Source of the DNA: Spongospora subterranea f. sp. subterranea
Lineage: Eukaryota > Endomyxa: Phytomyxea > Phytomyxea > Plasmodiophorida
Length of the DNA stretch: 64,000 nt
Assembly: GCA_049724395.1 (NCBI GenBank)
Contig: JAUGWO010000102.1
Span: 124,001-188,000 of the forward strand
Direction of reading: 5' to 3'
Shown here: positions 35,855 through 45,869 of the stretch, in pieces
Layout: every line of letters begins with the position of its first letter
Position numbering within the stretch: the first letter of the stretch is position 1
Made by a program: the position numbers and the translations under genes
The notes under the pieces: generated by a model
Seen by the model: the letters and a program-made list of their open reading frames with translations, nothing else
The model's database searches: none
Told to the model about the DNA's origin: nothing

Positions 35855-36490
35855 GGATGGAGACTACCCGATGGCGTCAATGGCGATATACCGCAATCGC
35901 TGTTGTGGGTTGAACACGCTACTGGACTGTGTGACGGATGTGTTAGACCCATGATCGCCATCGAATAACTGTGCAAAAGTGTCGTAAATTGCAATCGAGA
36001 CAGCCCCGGGAATTGAATAATCAGCTCCTATTGTCGCAGATCACAGACAAATACAGTAGGTAATGACAATTGAGAAAGCAATAAGCAAGAAAATCAACAT
36101 TACAGATCGGGCAGGGTACACGTTCGGTTAACCGTAATTTCTGTGCAATGTTTTGTTGTTTCCTCAAACATTTTCCACTTGTCATGATGATAAATTGATG
36201 GAGAAAGTTCCTGGCAAAGTAAGGACGCGAAACAACGACAAATGACAGCACCAATGGTTCATACATCGATGGAACCGCGGACGAAAAATAAACAATTATT
36301 GGCGCGTAAAACATGCGTTTACCGAGTGCATAAAACCCCTTTCACAAAAGTCACCATTGATTGGTGACTGTATTGCACAGACTTGGTGTGTCGCGTACAC
36401 AGTGTGTAGTGTACGCTGTGTCAATGCGCCAAATAGGGTAACTGGGGCGCCTGAGGAATTGCACTTTGAAATGAACTGAACTACCACAAG
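35855..36490. other. Divergent promoter region between WD40 gene and sulfite oxidase
   Basis: This 636-bp spacer separates two divergently transcribed genes. Short minus-strand frames (for example 36021-36314) lack motifs. A GTGTAGTGTACGCTGTGT repeat-like patch lies at about 36402-36421. No RNA gene was seen. Confidence 0.35.
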
Positions 36491-38595
36491 ATGAGATCGT
36501 CAATCATAAAGCGGTTAACTGCTCAAGCGTCAGGACAGAGTCAGCGCTGGCATCCTCTGGCGACCGCCGCTGCTGTGGTTTTCGGCCTGGGATTTGCCAC
36601 CTATAAAACTGGGGAAATATATGCCCAAGGTCGAGATAAGCCAGTCATTACTCCAATCCTACCTCTCAAAGAGCAAATCCATGTCCTTAAAAATCCATCC
36701 ACTGACGGTTCCGATTCAAAGGTCGTCAATGGTGCTTCAGATCTTGAATTCTCAGCTTCAAAGAATGGTAAACCGACTTGATAATCCGTACGTCTATTGA
36801 CCATTGTAGCTCCAGCGGTTAGTGAACCGTCCAATAAAGTGTTTACTCGAGATCAAGTGTCCAAGCATAACCATCTCGGCGACGTCTGGGTCACTTTTCA
36901 AGGTAATCTCCAGGAGTTGATGTTTTTATAGCTTCCCAAGTTATCAATATCTCAGGTGTGGTTTACGATGTATCCGACTTTATTGAATCCCATCCGGGAG
37001 GGGCGAAAATTATGCTTGCGGCAGGTAAATTACCTTGACCGGATTAATGGCGCTTTTTGACCCCGGGGGTTTAAGGCAAAGGACTGGAACCGTTTTGGTC
37101 CATGTACCGCGTGCATGATACCCCGGAAACTAGAGGTCTTCTTGAACAATATCGAATTGGGGTTTTGACGCCGGAAGAACGTGCCAATGAACCAGATATG
37201 TCCAACCCTTATGCGACAGGTACTTCCGTCATTTCGACCATGAGCAGTCGCTTGAATAAGTTTTCAGACCCCGACAGACATAACAAACACTTGACTGTTC
37301 GGACGCAGCAGCCGTTCAACGCTGAAGCACCCTTAGATAGTCTGGCGCATAACGATGTCACGTCTTTAGATGATTTTTTCGTTCGTAATCATTTGCCTGT
37401 CCCAAAAATTGATCCATCCTTATACGAACTTCGCGTATCTGGTGACGGTGTCCAAGATAGGAATTTTAGTTTAGAAGAGCTGCGAGCTTTTCCGAAGCAG
37501 ACAATCCGGTCGGTAAAACTGTAACGTCAGAAAACCAATTTAATCGATTTTGCTGGCTAGGGTCACAGTACAATGCGCTGGAAATGGAAGATCGGCGATG
37601 GATGCAGTCAAACCCGTTCGTGGTTTACCCTGGGGATATGGAGCAATTGTAGTGTTTACCATCTATGATGAACTTGTCGCTCTCATTCAGCTAATCTTAG
37701 TCAGTTTAGTCTACTGCCCAGTGGTCCGGTGTTAGGCTGTTGGACGTAATGAATGAATGTGGTTATCAAGGGGCAAAAGCGGGAAAACATATAGTTTTTG
37801 AGGTGACCCGACCTTTGTGAATGTCAAATACATTTGCTGATGTAATGGATGTGCAGGGATTGGACCGCGATATGACTCAGTCTTACGCTGCCTCTATTCC
37901 AATCGAGAAAGCAATGGATCCTCGCGGTGATGTTATCCTTGCTTATGAAATGAATGGGAGTGACATTCCGGCTGATAATGGGTTCCCGGTTCGGGCTATC
38001 GTACCCGGAACTGTTGGAGCTCGGAATGTGAAGTGGGTTGGCGGGATCCATATATCAAACGAGGAGTCGGACTCACATTGGCAGCAAAAAGATTATAAGG
38101 GATTTTCACCAAGCTCTGATTGGTCACAGCATATGCGGTTCAGAATAGTTGATTAGTGCATTGATAATGCAATATAGGGATCATCTGGACTATGACTCTG
38201 CTAAATCGATCCAAGAACTACCAGTTCAATCTGCGATTTGCCATCCTCTCAAAGACGATATAGTTTTAGCGGGCAGTACAGTTGCATTAGCAGGGTATGC
38301 GTTTTCCGGTGGCGGAAGAGAAATTATCAGGGTCGACGTCTCTGCAGATGATGGGGAAACATGGAGCACTGCGAAACTTTCAACTACGGAGCAAGGAGAA
38401 GGCCAACACTGGGCATTCAGGCGGTGGGAAAAGGAAATCCAAATTCCGGATACAAGCGCAGGGACTGAAATTACATTTATCTGCAAAGCCGTCGATAGGT
38501 CATATAATGTCCAACCTGAACGGTTCGAGCCCATTTACAATGTTCGAGGGGTTTTATGTAATGCATGGCACCGAGTAAAAGTGAAATGCGAATAA
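36491..38595 (+). CDS. SUOX: Sulfite oxidase (cytochrome b5 + molybdenum cofactor)
   Basis: It oxidises sulfite to sulfate in the mitochondrial intermembrane space. The N-terminus has a basic presequence and a membrane-stop segment ([18 protein letters not shown]). The cytochrome b5 domain follows with [17 protein letters not shown]. The Moco domain starts near [20 protein letters not shown] and has the Mo-ligand cysteine in [10 protein letters not shown]. Then come [39 protein letters not shown] and [11 protein letters not shown], and the dimerisation domain with [11 protein letters not shown] and [15 protein letters not shown]. Eight introns of about 40-90 nt give a continuous animal-type sequence. 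The start is ATG 36491. Its stop is 20 bp from that of the convergent TMEM18 gene. Confidence 0.96.
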
Positions 38596-38615
38596 TACTG
38601 ACGCACTGTTTTATA

Positions 38616-39200
38616 TTATTCGGATTTCTGTCGCTGGGTCATGTTCTTCGCATGCTTTCTTAAATGTTCAGCTTTCTTCACTTTAATCATCATTGACGAT
38701 GCACGGTATAAGGAGTTAATCTCGAAAACCAAATAAATGTGGCGAATATGATGCACGGTTGGCTTACCACAATATAAGTAGCGATTATCAATAAAGGGGC
38801 ACAGAACACAACACCAAGAAACTGCCCACTATCGTCGAAATATGGTTGAGAGACTATGGCCTGCCAATGCAGCTGAAGCCAACTGTTAACGACACTTGAG
38901 GAGAAGACAGCAGCGCCTAAACAGGAATGAGCGAGAGAGAGAGAGATAATTTCGACGATAAAAACCATTACTTATAGTACATAGAATAAAACACTGAATC
39001 CCGACGTTACGCCGAGTTGTATATGAAACAATCGCTAGAAGAGAGATGGCCGTGCATACGACGATAATTGCCGGTTCAGACCAAGTCACCGCCTTGAAGA
39101 ATCGGAACGCGGTGTCGGCAAAGGTATCGTGCTGACGATTCAGGGATTTGGCCAATGATGTGGCGAAAAGTTTCCATGGCGATGAATGGGTCTCGTTCAT
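38616..39200 (-). CDS. TMEM18: TMEM18, nuclear-envelope membrane protein
   Basis: TMEM18 is a small inner-nuclear-membrane protein with DNA-binding activity in animals. Exon 1 has FFKAVTWSEPAIIVVCTAIS, matching the family TDWTEPW start. An intron containing a (GA)n run leads to WLQLHWQAIVSQPYFDDSGQ and then FLGVVFCAPLLIIATYIVV. These align with human NWRLFSKYQYFDSRGMF and VFSAPLLVNAMIIVV. A final intron gives the basic tail INSLYRASSMMIKVKKAEHL and ends in QRQKSE. There are three or four membrane segments. The start is ATG 39200 and the stop 38616-38618. Confidence 0.9.
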
Positions 39201-39801
39201 CGTCGATATGGAAATACAACGTAAATAACAGTAACAGAAGTCCGTCCCCCGTCCCCATTGTCAGTGTAACGCCAACAGGAAACGGACGGATGTGGGCCGA
39301 CCTGGCGAAACGATCATGCCACCTCCGGCACTTCATTGAACTGTTGCAAAATAATACTCCTCACCGATCCATCGAAATGACTTGCCCTAATTGTTTCGAA
39401 TGTGAATAGACAGAATGAGCTTGGTGGGCATTGCTTTTGCTTATTTAAAGGGATACATTTAATTCGCATTTCAACAACTGCTATATATGGCGGAACGAAA
39501 ACTTTTACAATCTGCGTTATTTCCATATTCAATGAGGCGTTTTGACAGTACTGGCGTTGCCTATCTTATAATAAATAACCCGAAAATTAGCTTAATCTGG
39601 AGAATCTGATATTGAATACACAAATTTTTTCATGATTCACTCCACGAGATAAATAGCAAAAAACCCAATGGGAGCGATAAAACCCATCTGTCATTGATCA
39701 TAGTACAACAGACGAACTGATAATCGCATTGAGTGCCAAAAGGCTGTGCGCCATTGCCGTTGCGGGTGAGCCGGGACGGCCTTGTCAATTCCAATCTGCC
39801 A
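39201..39801. other. Spacer between TMEM18 and MRNIP
   Basis: About 600 bp separate two divergent genes. Short frames on both strands have no motif. No RNA gene or repeat was seen. Confidence 0.35.
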
Positions 39802-40588
39802 ATGCCGGAATTTATCATCGTCCGGTGCTCGGAATGCAGCTCATTCCAGATCCGACAGCAGCGTAAAGACGCCAAGTTTACATGCGTTCTGTGTTGTACT
39901 GGCCAATCCGTTCGGAAAATCTATTCCAGAAGTGAATCTGCCGGGGCGCTTCGTCCAGGTTCTGCCCGACGCGTTCTCGCACAACCAATATTGTTGAAAA
40001 TAGAATAGTTGTGCAGAATTTGAACATGGATGCCGGCACCATGATCGAAAATCGTCAACGTCAACGAAATGAGCCCCAGATGGACTGTCTTCCCGATGCT
40101 GTTGATCCCTGCTCGGATGATCCCTGGGTAAATCGCCGATTCCGGTTTTTTGTATAAATCACTATTTTGGCTAACGGGAATACACAGTCCAAAATGTGCC
40201 ATGAGATCGCTGGCAATGCTGACAAGCCTTCGAAATGGGATGGGTTTCTAGGAAAAACGGAGACTGTTTCGGACGATGGAGAATATATGTTCGAAGTCTT
40301 GGACCAGTACCGATCTTGAAAGTTGACGACACTCAAATTACCAGGGATTCAACAACGAGAAAGCGATGTCGGAAACAGGTCAGAGAGAAGGTCAGAACCA
40401 ATGTATCTGGAAATGATGAACAGAATTTGGGAGGGGAGACGCGTAAGCGAAGCAGTTCCCCCGCTGATGAACATCGTCATGAAAAACATGGAAGTTCGTC
40501 AAAATTTTCGTCCAACGCCGTCCAGCGATCTAAATGGGGCAAGTTTATAACCTCGGACGTAATAAATAAAAGCGGGCAGAGCGATTGA
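39802..40588 (+). CDS. MRNIP: MRN complex-interacting protein homologue
   Basis: MRNIP supports the MRE11-RAD50-NBS1 complex in DNA damage signalling. The N-terminal zinc ribbon is clear: VRCSECSSFQIRQQRKDAKF, then TCVLCCTGQS, with C-x2-C ... C-x2-C. After an intron, PVVQNLNM matches the human HVQKLNL segment. Later exons give SKWDGFL and a terminal SKWGKFI, like the repeated SKW-x-x-[FL] elements of human MRNIP. Four exons use introns of about 40-60 nt. The start is ATG 39802; the stop is at 40586-40588. The middle is low complexity, as in the family. Most fungi studied do not have an obvious MRNIP. Confidence 0.78.
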
Positions 40589-40872
40589 TGAATAATATAG
40601 GAGACACTCCTTCATCATATTGTTGTGGCCTTTCTCGTATTTCTTCTCCAATGAACCGTTTTTCAAGATGGATCCCGACGTCAACGTGTGATGAAGGGCA
40701 TGAGAGTTGATAAATTTAACCAGGAATGGAGAAGATGGCGACAGACACTTCCATAACCAGATCTGTTTGACACAAAAATATGAAGTGACCCAATCGACAT
40801 GAACAAAAAAACATTCAGATTGAAAAGGCAGAAACCAAGTAAGTTTATTTTATATTGTAACCAGTTAAGAAA

Positions 40873-41004
40873 ATGACATTCTCATTTGGAGTTCAATCGA
40901 TACTTGACGTTGAATTAAAGAAGTCGTCGTCATCAAGTGAGATGCCTGAAGACGACCGGCTGGCTTTGGTATCGATGAATGGGACGCGCCATCAATCCAT
41001 TTGA
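40873..41004 (+). CDS. Possible micro-ORF (43 aa)
   Basis: The frame reads MTFSFGVQSILDVELKKSSS, continues acidic (EMPEDDRLALVSM) and stops at 41002-41004. The composition is protein-like, but no family is recognised. It may be the first exon of a longer gene whose next exon I could not find. Confidence 0.22.
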   Translation: MTFSFGVQSILDVELKKSSSSSEMPEDDRLALVSMNGTRHQSI

Positions 41005-41443
41005 TCTTTGACCAAATCACATTTTGGCGAGTCGAGACTCACAACATCCTCTTGAGAACCTCGTTCTACTCTCCCAACTGCACATATTGTGATCGTAATT
41101 TCATATGAACATCTGCAGATTCCCCTACTAATCTTTAGGGGCAACATTGTTTCATCGTTGATTTGTACAATAGAGTGCAGAACCATTTTAATCTAAGTTC
41201 GTCTAGCCTGTGGCCCCGCCCATACATAGTGTCGATTGGACTCATAGAGATTAAGGGCGCGCTCATGTCGAAGAATTGTCTGATGAAATCGGACCTATGG
41301 AGCAACGGAAACTGTCAAGACGGAAAACTTGTTTTACTGAGAATTTTTGAATTTCGGCAATCCCTACAGGCCAACAAGATTTGAACAAGTGACAGTCTCC
41401 AAAGAGCAGTTCCCGCGTTTGAAATGGTTCAGAGTTAAAAAAA

Positions 41444-41459
41444 GGGGGGGGGGGGGGGG
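41444..41459. repeat. Homopolymer run of 16 G preceded by 7 A
   Basis: An uninterrupted run of 16 G directly follows AAAAAAA and is followed by AGGCGG. It lies in a gene-poor region. It may form a G-quadruplex or mark a difficult or joined part of the assembly. Confidence 0.95.
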
Positions 41460-41757
41460 AGGCGGTCCTCAGTCAAACAGAGTGGTGTTGTTGTCGACGC
41501 CACAGTCAACAGAATATACTTTTTGACCCGCAAATGCCAGTCAGATACTACACTGACACACCCTCTTGGTCAAACACCTCGTTATGTCACTATCATTGAC
41601 ATAAGGGCGGTTCTGGCGCTTGATTTATCACTGTGTTTCGAACTTACGATCTGATAAAAACATAACGATAAGTGGCGATTACTCGGTTCGGGTATTACCT
41701 CGCATTGTCGCAATCGAACGACAAAATCGCTGGAGAGTCAGCGATAACACCGGTTGA

Positions 41758-42863
41758 ATGGCGGATGGCGTGCAAAGTCCCGGCAGAACTACATGCAAGA
41801 ACCAACGAATATGGATATGTCTAGCGATCACAGCTGCTGTCGCCTGCTTTCAAGTCGTATTTGGACGATTACTGGTCTCTTGCCGTACGTCCTTCTCCGG
41901 TCAGCAATCGTTGTTGGCGCCGGTTGATCAGGTACGTTTGGCGGCGGGGTGTCTGTGTGTGTGTGTTGGAATCCGTTCGTTCGACCTCAATGCGAACTTG
42001 TCAGGGTATTGTCACCATCGTCATGTTGACCTGTAATCGCACGAACGTGCTGATGGAGAATCCCATATTCCGCACGATTCTCCCGATGGATGAGGTCGAC
42101 CAGTAATGAGTATTGTGTGTGTGTGTGCCGTGCTGGCCCTCACCATCTCAATGACAGGATAATCCTCGTATGGCACAATCTGTATTCTCCGATCCCCGAC
42201 GACCTGATATTGTCGTTCGCATCCCTGGGCGTTAGCTCGAAAGTCCAGTTCGTTTTCCCCGAGGACAATTCGCTGAACAACCGGTTCTTTCCGTGGCCTG
42301 AGATCAGGACCAATACGGTTTTCACATTGGACGACGATTTCGTGGTCAATCCAGACCTATTCAGATCGGGATTGAGCTGGAGTAGAGTGAGTCCATATCG
42401 TTTAACCGGATTCTTCCCACGACTGTTGTTGCATCACGACCACGATGGACAATTGTCGTTCGAGTATCGCTGCGTCGAGCAAAGGGCCGAACCCTATAAC
42501 GCCCTACTATCGGGTGGCGGATTGTTTCTGAATCTCGCGCACCTGAAGGAGTATTGGACTCCTCGACATGCACATCTGAGGGAATATGTTGATCAGATGT
42601 TCAATTGCGAGGACATCTTGATGCAGTTTATGGTTCCCGTCGAACTGCATCCACCGCTACTGGTCGCCATGGATCAGCTGGTGCAGTCGGGATCTCACGC
42701 CTTCACCAGCGACGATCACGATCGGCATTTTGGTATCTCGAGGCGGGCGGGACACTCTGAGAAACGATCCAAGTGTCTGGAGAAGTTCCACCATGAAATC
42801 GGATGGCCTCTGATCACCACCTCGGCACATGCCAGCGAAACGGCCCCATATCATTTGACATGA
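41758..42863 (+). CDS. GT64-type glycosyltransferase (EXTL2-like)
   Basis: GT64 enzymes add N-acetylhexosamine in glycan synthesis, for example EXT/EXTL in animals. Exon 1 encodes a type II signal anchor (IWICLAITAAVACFQVVFG). Exon 2 gives IVTIVMLTCNRTN, matching the family QTYNRTDLL start. Exon 3 gives IILVWHNLYSPIPDDL, TNTVFTLDDDFVV with the DDD metal-binding triad, GFFPR and NCEDILMQFMV, all collinear with EXTL2. Both introns carry (TG)n runs. The start is ATG 41758 and the stop 42861-42863. It is shorter than animal EXT proteins, with only the GT64 part. The acceptor is unknown. Confidence 0.82.
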
Positions 42864-43049
42864 TGTCGAAATACGGGACGAGAACGTGTTTTAGAACACA
42901 TTTTCCCCCAACAGACTACATGTCTCCACCAAGGCAACGATGTCTATAATATTGAAACTATTCCTCGATCCCCCTATCATTACCAACTGAGAACCGGCCC
43001 AAATAGATAAAAATGATTTTATATTTTATATACGGGAAAAACAACATGA

Positions 43050-44409
43050 TCAGAATATCTTGGCTGAGCCGGCTCTGGGATCTTGAGAAGGGTACAGTCT
43101 TCGCCTGCCGTACATGCCTGGAGGGGGGAGCACATTCGCTGCCGGCGCTGGTGGAGGGGGGATTGACAGAAACTTGGTGGCGTCGATATTGTCAACCGGA
43201 GCAGATGGGATGACGTCGACAACAGACTCAGGGCGCGACACTAAAACAATTGATTAAGAGCATTCGCATCATATGCGTCGACGACAAACCTCGAGGTCTA
43301 GCCCAAGCAACTCGTAGTGATAATCCTTTCAAGATACATTTCTCCCACGTCTGAATCACAGCAGTTTCGGCACCCGAGCGGTCCATGAATTCCACAAAAG
43401 CGCACGACTTCGCGGGGATCGCCCGAACACTGGCGACGTGACCAAACTCTGAGAAATACGAGACCAGGTCGTTATCATCAATGGTGAAATCATTCCCGCC
43501 GACGAAAATTGTGGTTATGGTTTGATCAGGGGGAGGAGTTGGCGCTTGACCATTTGGCGGACGAATTCGTGGCGTATTCTCAGCACGCGAAACCTTTCGA
43601 CGAGAACTTCATCGGGGGTTTTGTCAGTAAGAGGCGCTTCATGACGATATGGACATTTAGAGCCGCGAATACACTCTCCTTTGACGAAATCCTTTTCAAA
43701 GTATAAAACCGTGATTAGGGTTTCGACATTTTTAGACGACCATTTTACATACCTTGCATATATTTTGAATATCTCGCCGTGTGTAAAAGGGTTTGCGAGA
43801 TTCAAGACGATCAAGAATGGCGGATGGGTTTGCCTTGCCATATGGTAATGCCAGTAACTGTTCAGATGCGTTGGGACCTGCGCCCGCTATCATTTTCTCA
43901 TGCTGTTCATAGAGAAACCTATTGCAACGCATAATTAGGGCCCAAAACTGCAGCATATATGTTGCTGGACAAACTCTCGATTTGCCTGATTAGTCGGGAC
44001 ACGCATGATCTCATCATGATCTAACACAGCATCTCTGACTTGGGCAGGTAGATGAAACTCTAGGTCTAATAAACAAGTTGAACACATGTTCTTGATTTTG
44101 GCGCACTGGTTTTCAAGAAAACGCTTAAAAAAAACGTCAATGGCAGATTAAAGGAGGACATACGAGTTGACAGCATTCGGTTTGCTTCAAATGACCATCC
44201 GCTGATGCCCTCCATTTATAAATATCGTATGGTCGAGCGCATACTTTACAGGGTGCGCCCTGCATTTCCTTGGTCTAAGCATAATGGATGTGGGTTGAGC
44301 TCAATTCTTGAAAATCATGTATGTGGAGCCTCACCATTCGAATAAACTTGTTCGTGCCAAGACACGGGTCGCAGAGTATCGGGAAGTCATCAGCGACCTT
44401 GTTGGCCAT
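43050..44409 (-). CDS. RBM22: Spliceosome factor RBM22 (Cwc2/Slt11-like)
   Basis: RBM22 contacts U6 snRNA and the intron in the active spliceosome. Exon 1 has ADDFPILCDPCLGTNKFIRM, near-identical to the family start. Following exons give CKVCARPYDIYKW, MCSTCLLDLEFHLPAQVRDA, KGECIRGSKCPYRHE (the CCCH finger), an RRM with TITTIFVGGNDF and CAFVEFMDR, and a tail LYPSQDPRAGSAKIF. Six introns of about 50-70 nt join cleanly. Near 43590 one T seems missing in a TTT run: VERF and SRAENTPRIRPP are in different frames. An assembly indel is the simplest reading. The start is ATG 44409. A (GA)9 run lies 32 bp upstream. Confidence 0.93.
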
Positions 44410-45320
44410 GTCGCCAGATACCGTTGTGAATCGCGACACAGAGAGAGAGAGAGAGAGACCGAGAGAAACACCAACGGCCACGGACAATCTCTTGACCGAC
44501 CCAAATAGTGCCAGATCACCGTGTAACAAATGGCCATCTACAGATACCTGCACAGTATCGGACAGCCATCACAACTGATAACAATGGTTTCAATTTAATT
44601 GGCAATATATTAGATTTACAAATATCAAGACACTTGAAGCGTGTTGATTGCTGATAATTCTGAGTCCATTGTAGAAGCTTGTTAGAGGGGAACTGCCAGA
44701 AACGTGTCATTTTGGTGCTGATACTGATATTCTCAGCTGGATCACGATCATCGTTTGACCAACGCACCTCTTGTATACCCGGCCAGGTCAATAATGTTAT
44801 GTTGATGGCTGGATTCGTAAGACATTCGCCGATTCGAGCACCGGTTGGTCGATTCGTACCCATCGAGATCCTCGTCTGGCCGTACAGAGAATGCTGCACT
44901 ACTATCTCTCAAATCTCCATGATCACAAACAGGCACTTGAATAACCAATATCAACTCACAATAACTGAATAAAAACATGTTCCAACAATACGAACGATCG
45001 GAAATTCCCAAGACCTGTGAGATGTGTTTCTGTCCCGTGAACTTTTGATTTTTCCTTTATGCCAATAGTCCCCGGAACTCAGAAGAAAAAAGCCCCATTG
45101 GTGAAACAACGCCATGCCTTGGACAGGGCGATTCCCATTTAGTTCTAGGGCTACAAGGTAGGTAGGTAGTGCTGACAATAGGTGATGGTTATTGATCGGT
45201 CATGAGTATCGATCGGTACGTCGTATTACTGTGTGACCAGGAGTTCCCTTGGACGCCAATTGATTGCCCCGATCGGTGTAGTTTCTCCACGGCTACCAGA
45301 AACCGGCACTGCTAGTGCTG
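44410..45320. other. Spacer with (GA)n microsatellite, no recognised gene
   Basis: A (GA)9 run lies at 44441-44458 in the 5' flank of RBM22. Overlapping frames of about 90-127 codons occur on both strands (plus from 44679, minus from 44899), but none shows a known motif. Confidence 0.35.
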
Positions 45321-45869
45321 ATGAGCGTCGCGCCAGAGGAATCGGTCGACAGCATTTGTAGCGAGGACGACGACACGAAACATGAGGAGTCCCTTGTGAA
45401 AATCAAGCAAATAACCGGAATGGCCCGGCATGAGATTGCAATATATGAACAAATTCAGGTACAATATGAATAGGATTCTGGGAACCACTTGAGGCAATCT
45501 TGTGAGGGGGATTCATTGAGAACGTTCATTCCATAGGGCTATAGAGAAGGGAAACCGAATCAAATTTTGGGACAAGTGCCCGCTCTTGATCAGCTTATCG
45601 AGATGAACTTGAACGCATCACATGTGAAAATCGAGAAGCTTTTGCGAGACTCGCAGGCAGAAGCGGCGTTATCTGCAGCGGCAGAGATCGAGAGCGGTGC
45701 AGGCGGACCACAAACGAAGCAGGAGAAAATGTTTGGCGTCAAACAGGAAGATATTCGAATGCTGCAACTGCATCCGAAACCGTCAAAGGTTTTCGGAGCT
45801 GCACCTCCGGCAAAGGCGTTTGCAGAAAGTAAGGAAAGTAAAGCCGACACGATAAAGAAAACTTTATAG
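45321..45869 (+). CDS. Unknown small helical protein, paralogue A of a window-internal pair
   Basis: Exon 1 (45321-45458) has an acidic leader, then KIKQITGMARHEIAIYEQIQ. A 78-nt intron (45459-45536) follows in phase 0. Exon 2 reads GYREGKPNQILGQVP, a helical alanine-rich middle, KMFGVKQEDIRML and SKVFGAAPPAKAF, with TAG-free frame to 45869. The same architecture is found at 59920-60444 with the intron at the identical codon. Both proteins are about 150-175 residues and lack cysteine-rich or membrane segments. I do not know the family. The repeated K-x-F-G element in the C-terminal part suggests a short binding motif. The start is the first ATG in frame. Confidence 0.65.

Larger units (their letters stand above)
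40589..41757. other. Gene-poor stretch with a poly-G tract
   Basis: No recognised gene. It contains a 44-codon plus-strand frame at 40873-41004, a minus-strand frame at 40992-41186 without motifs, and the G16 tract at 41444-41459. Confidence 0.35.

Noticed and set aside
36021-36314. A minus-strand frame with VPCPICN
   Set aside because: It has too few cysteines for a RING and lies in the divergent promoter spacer.
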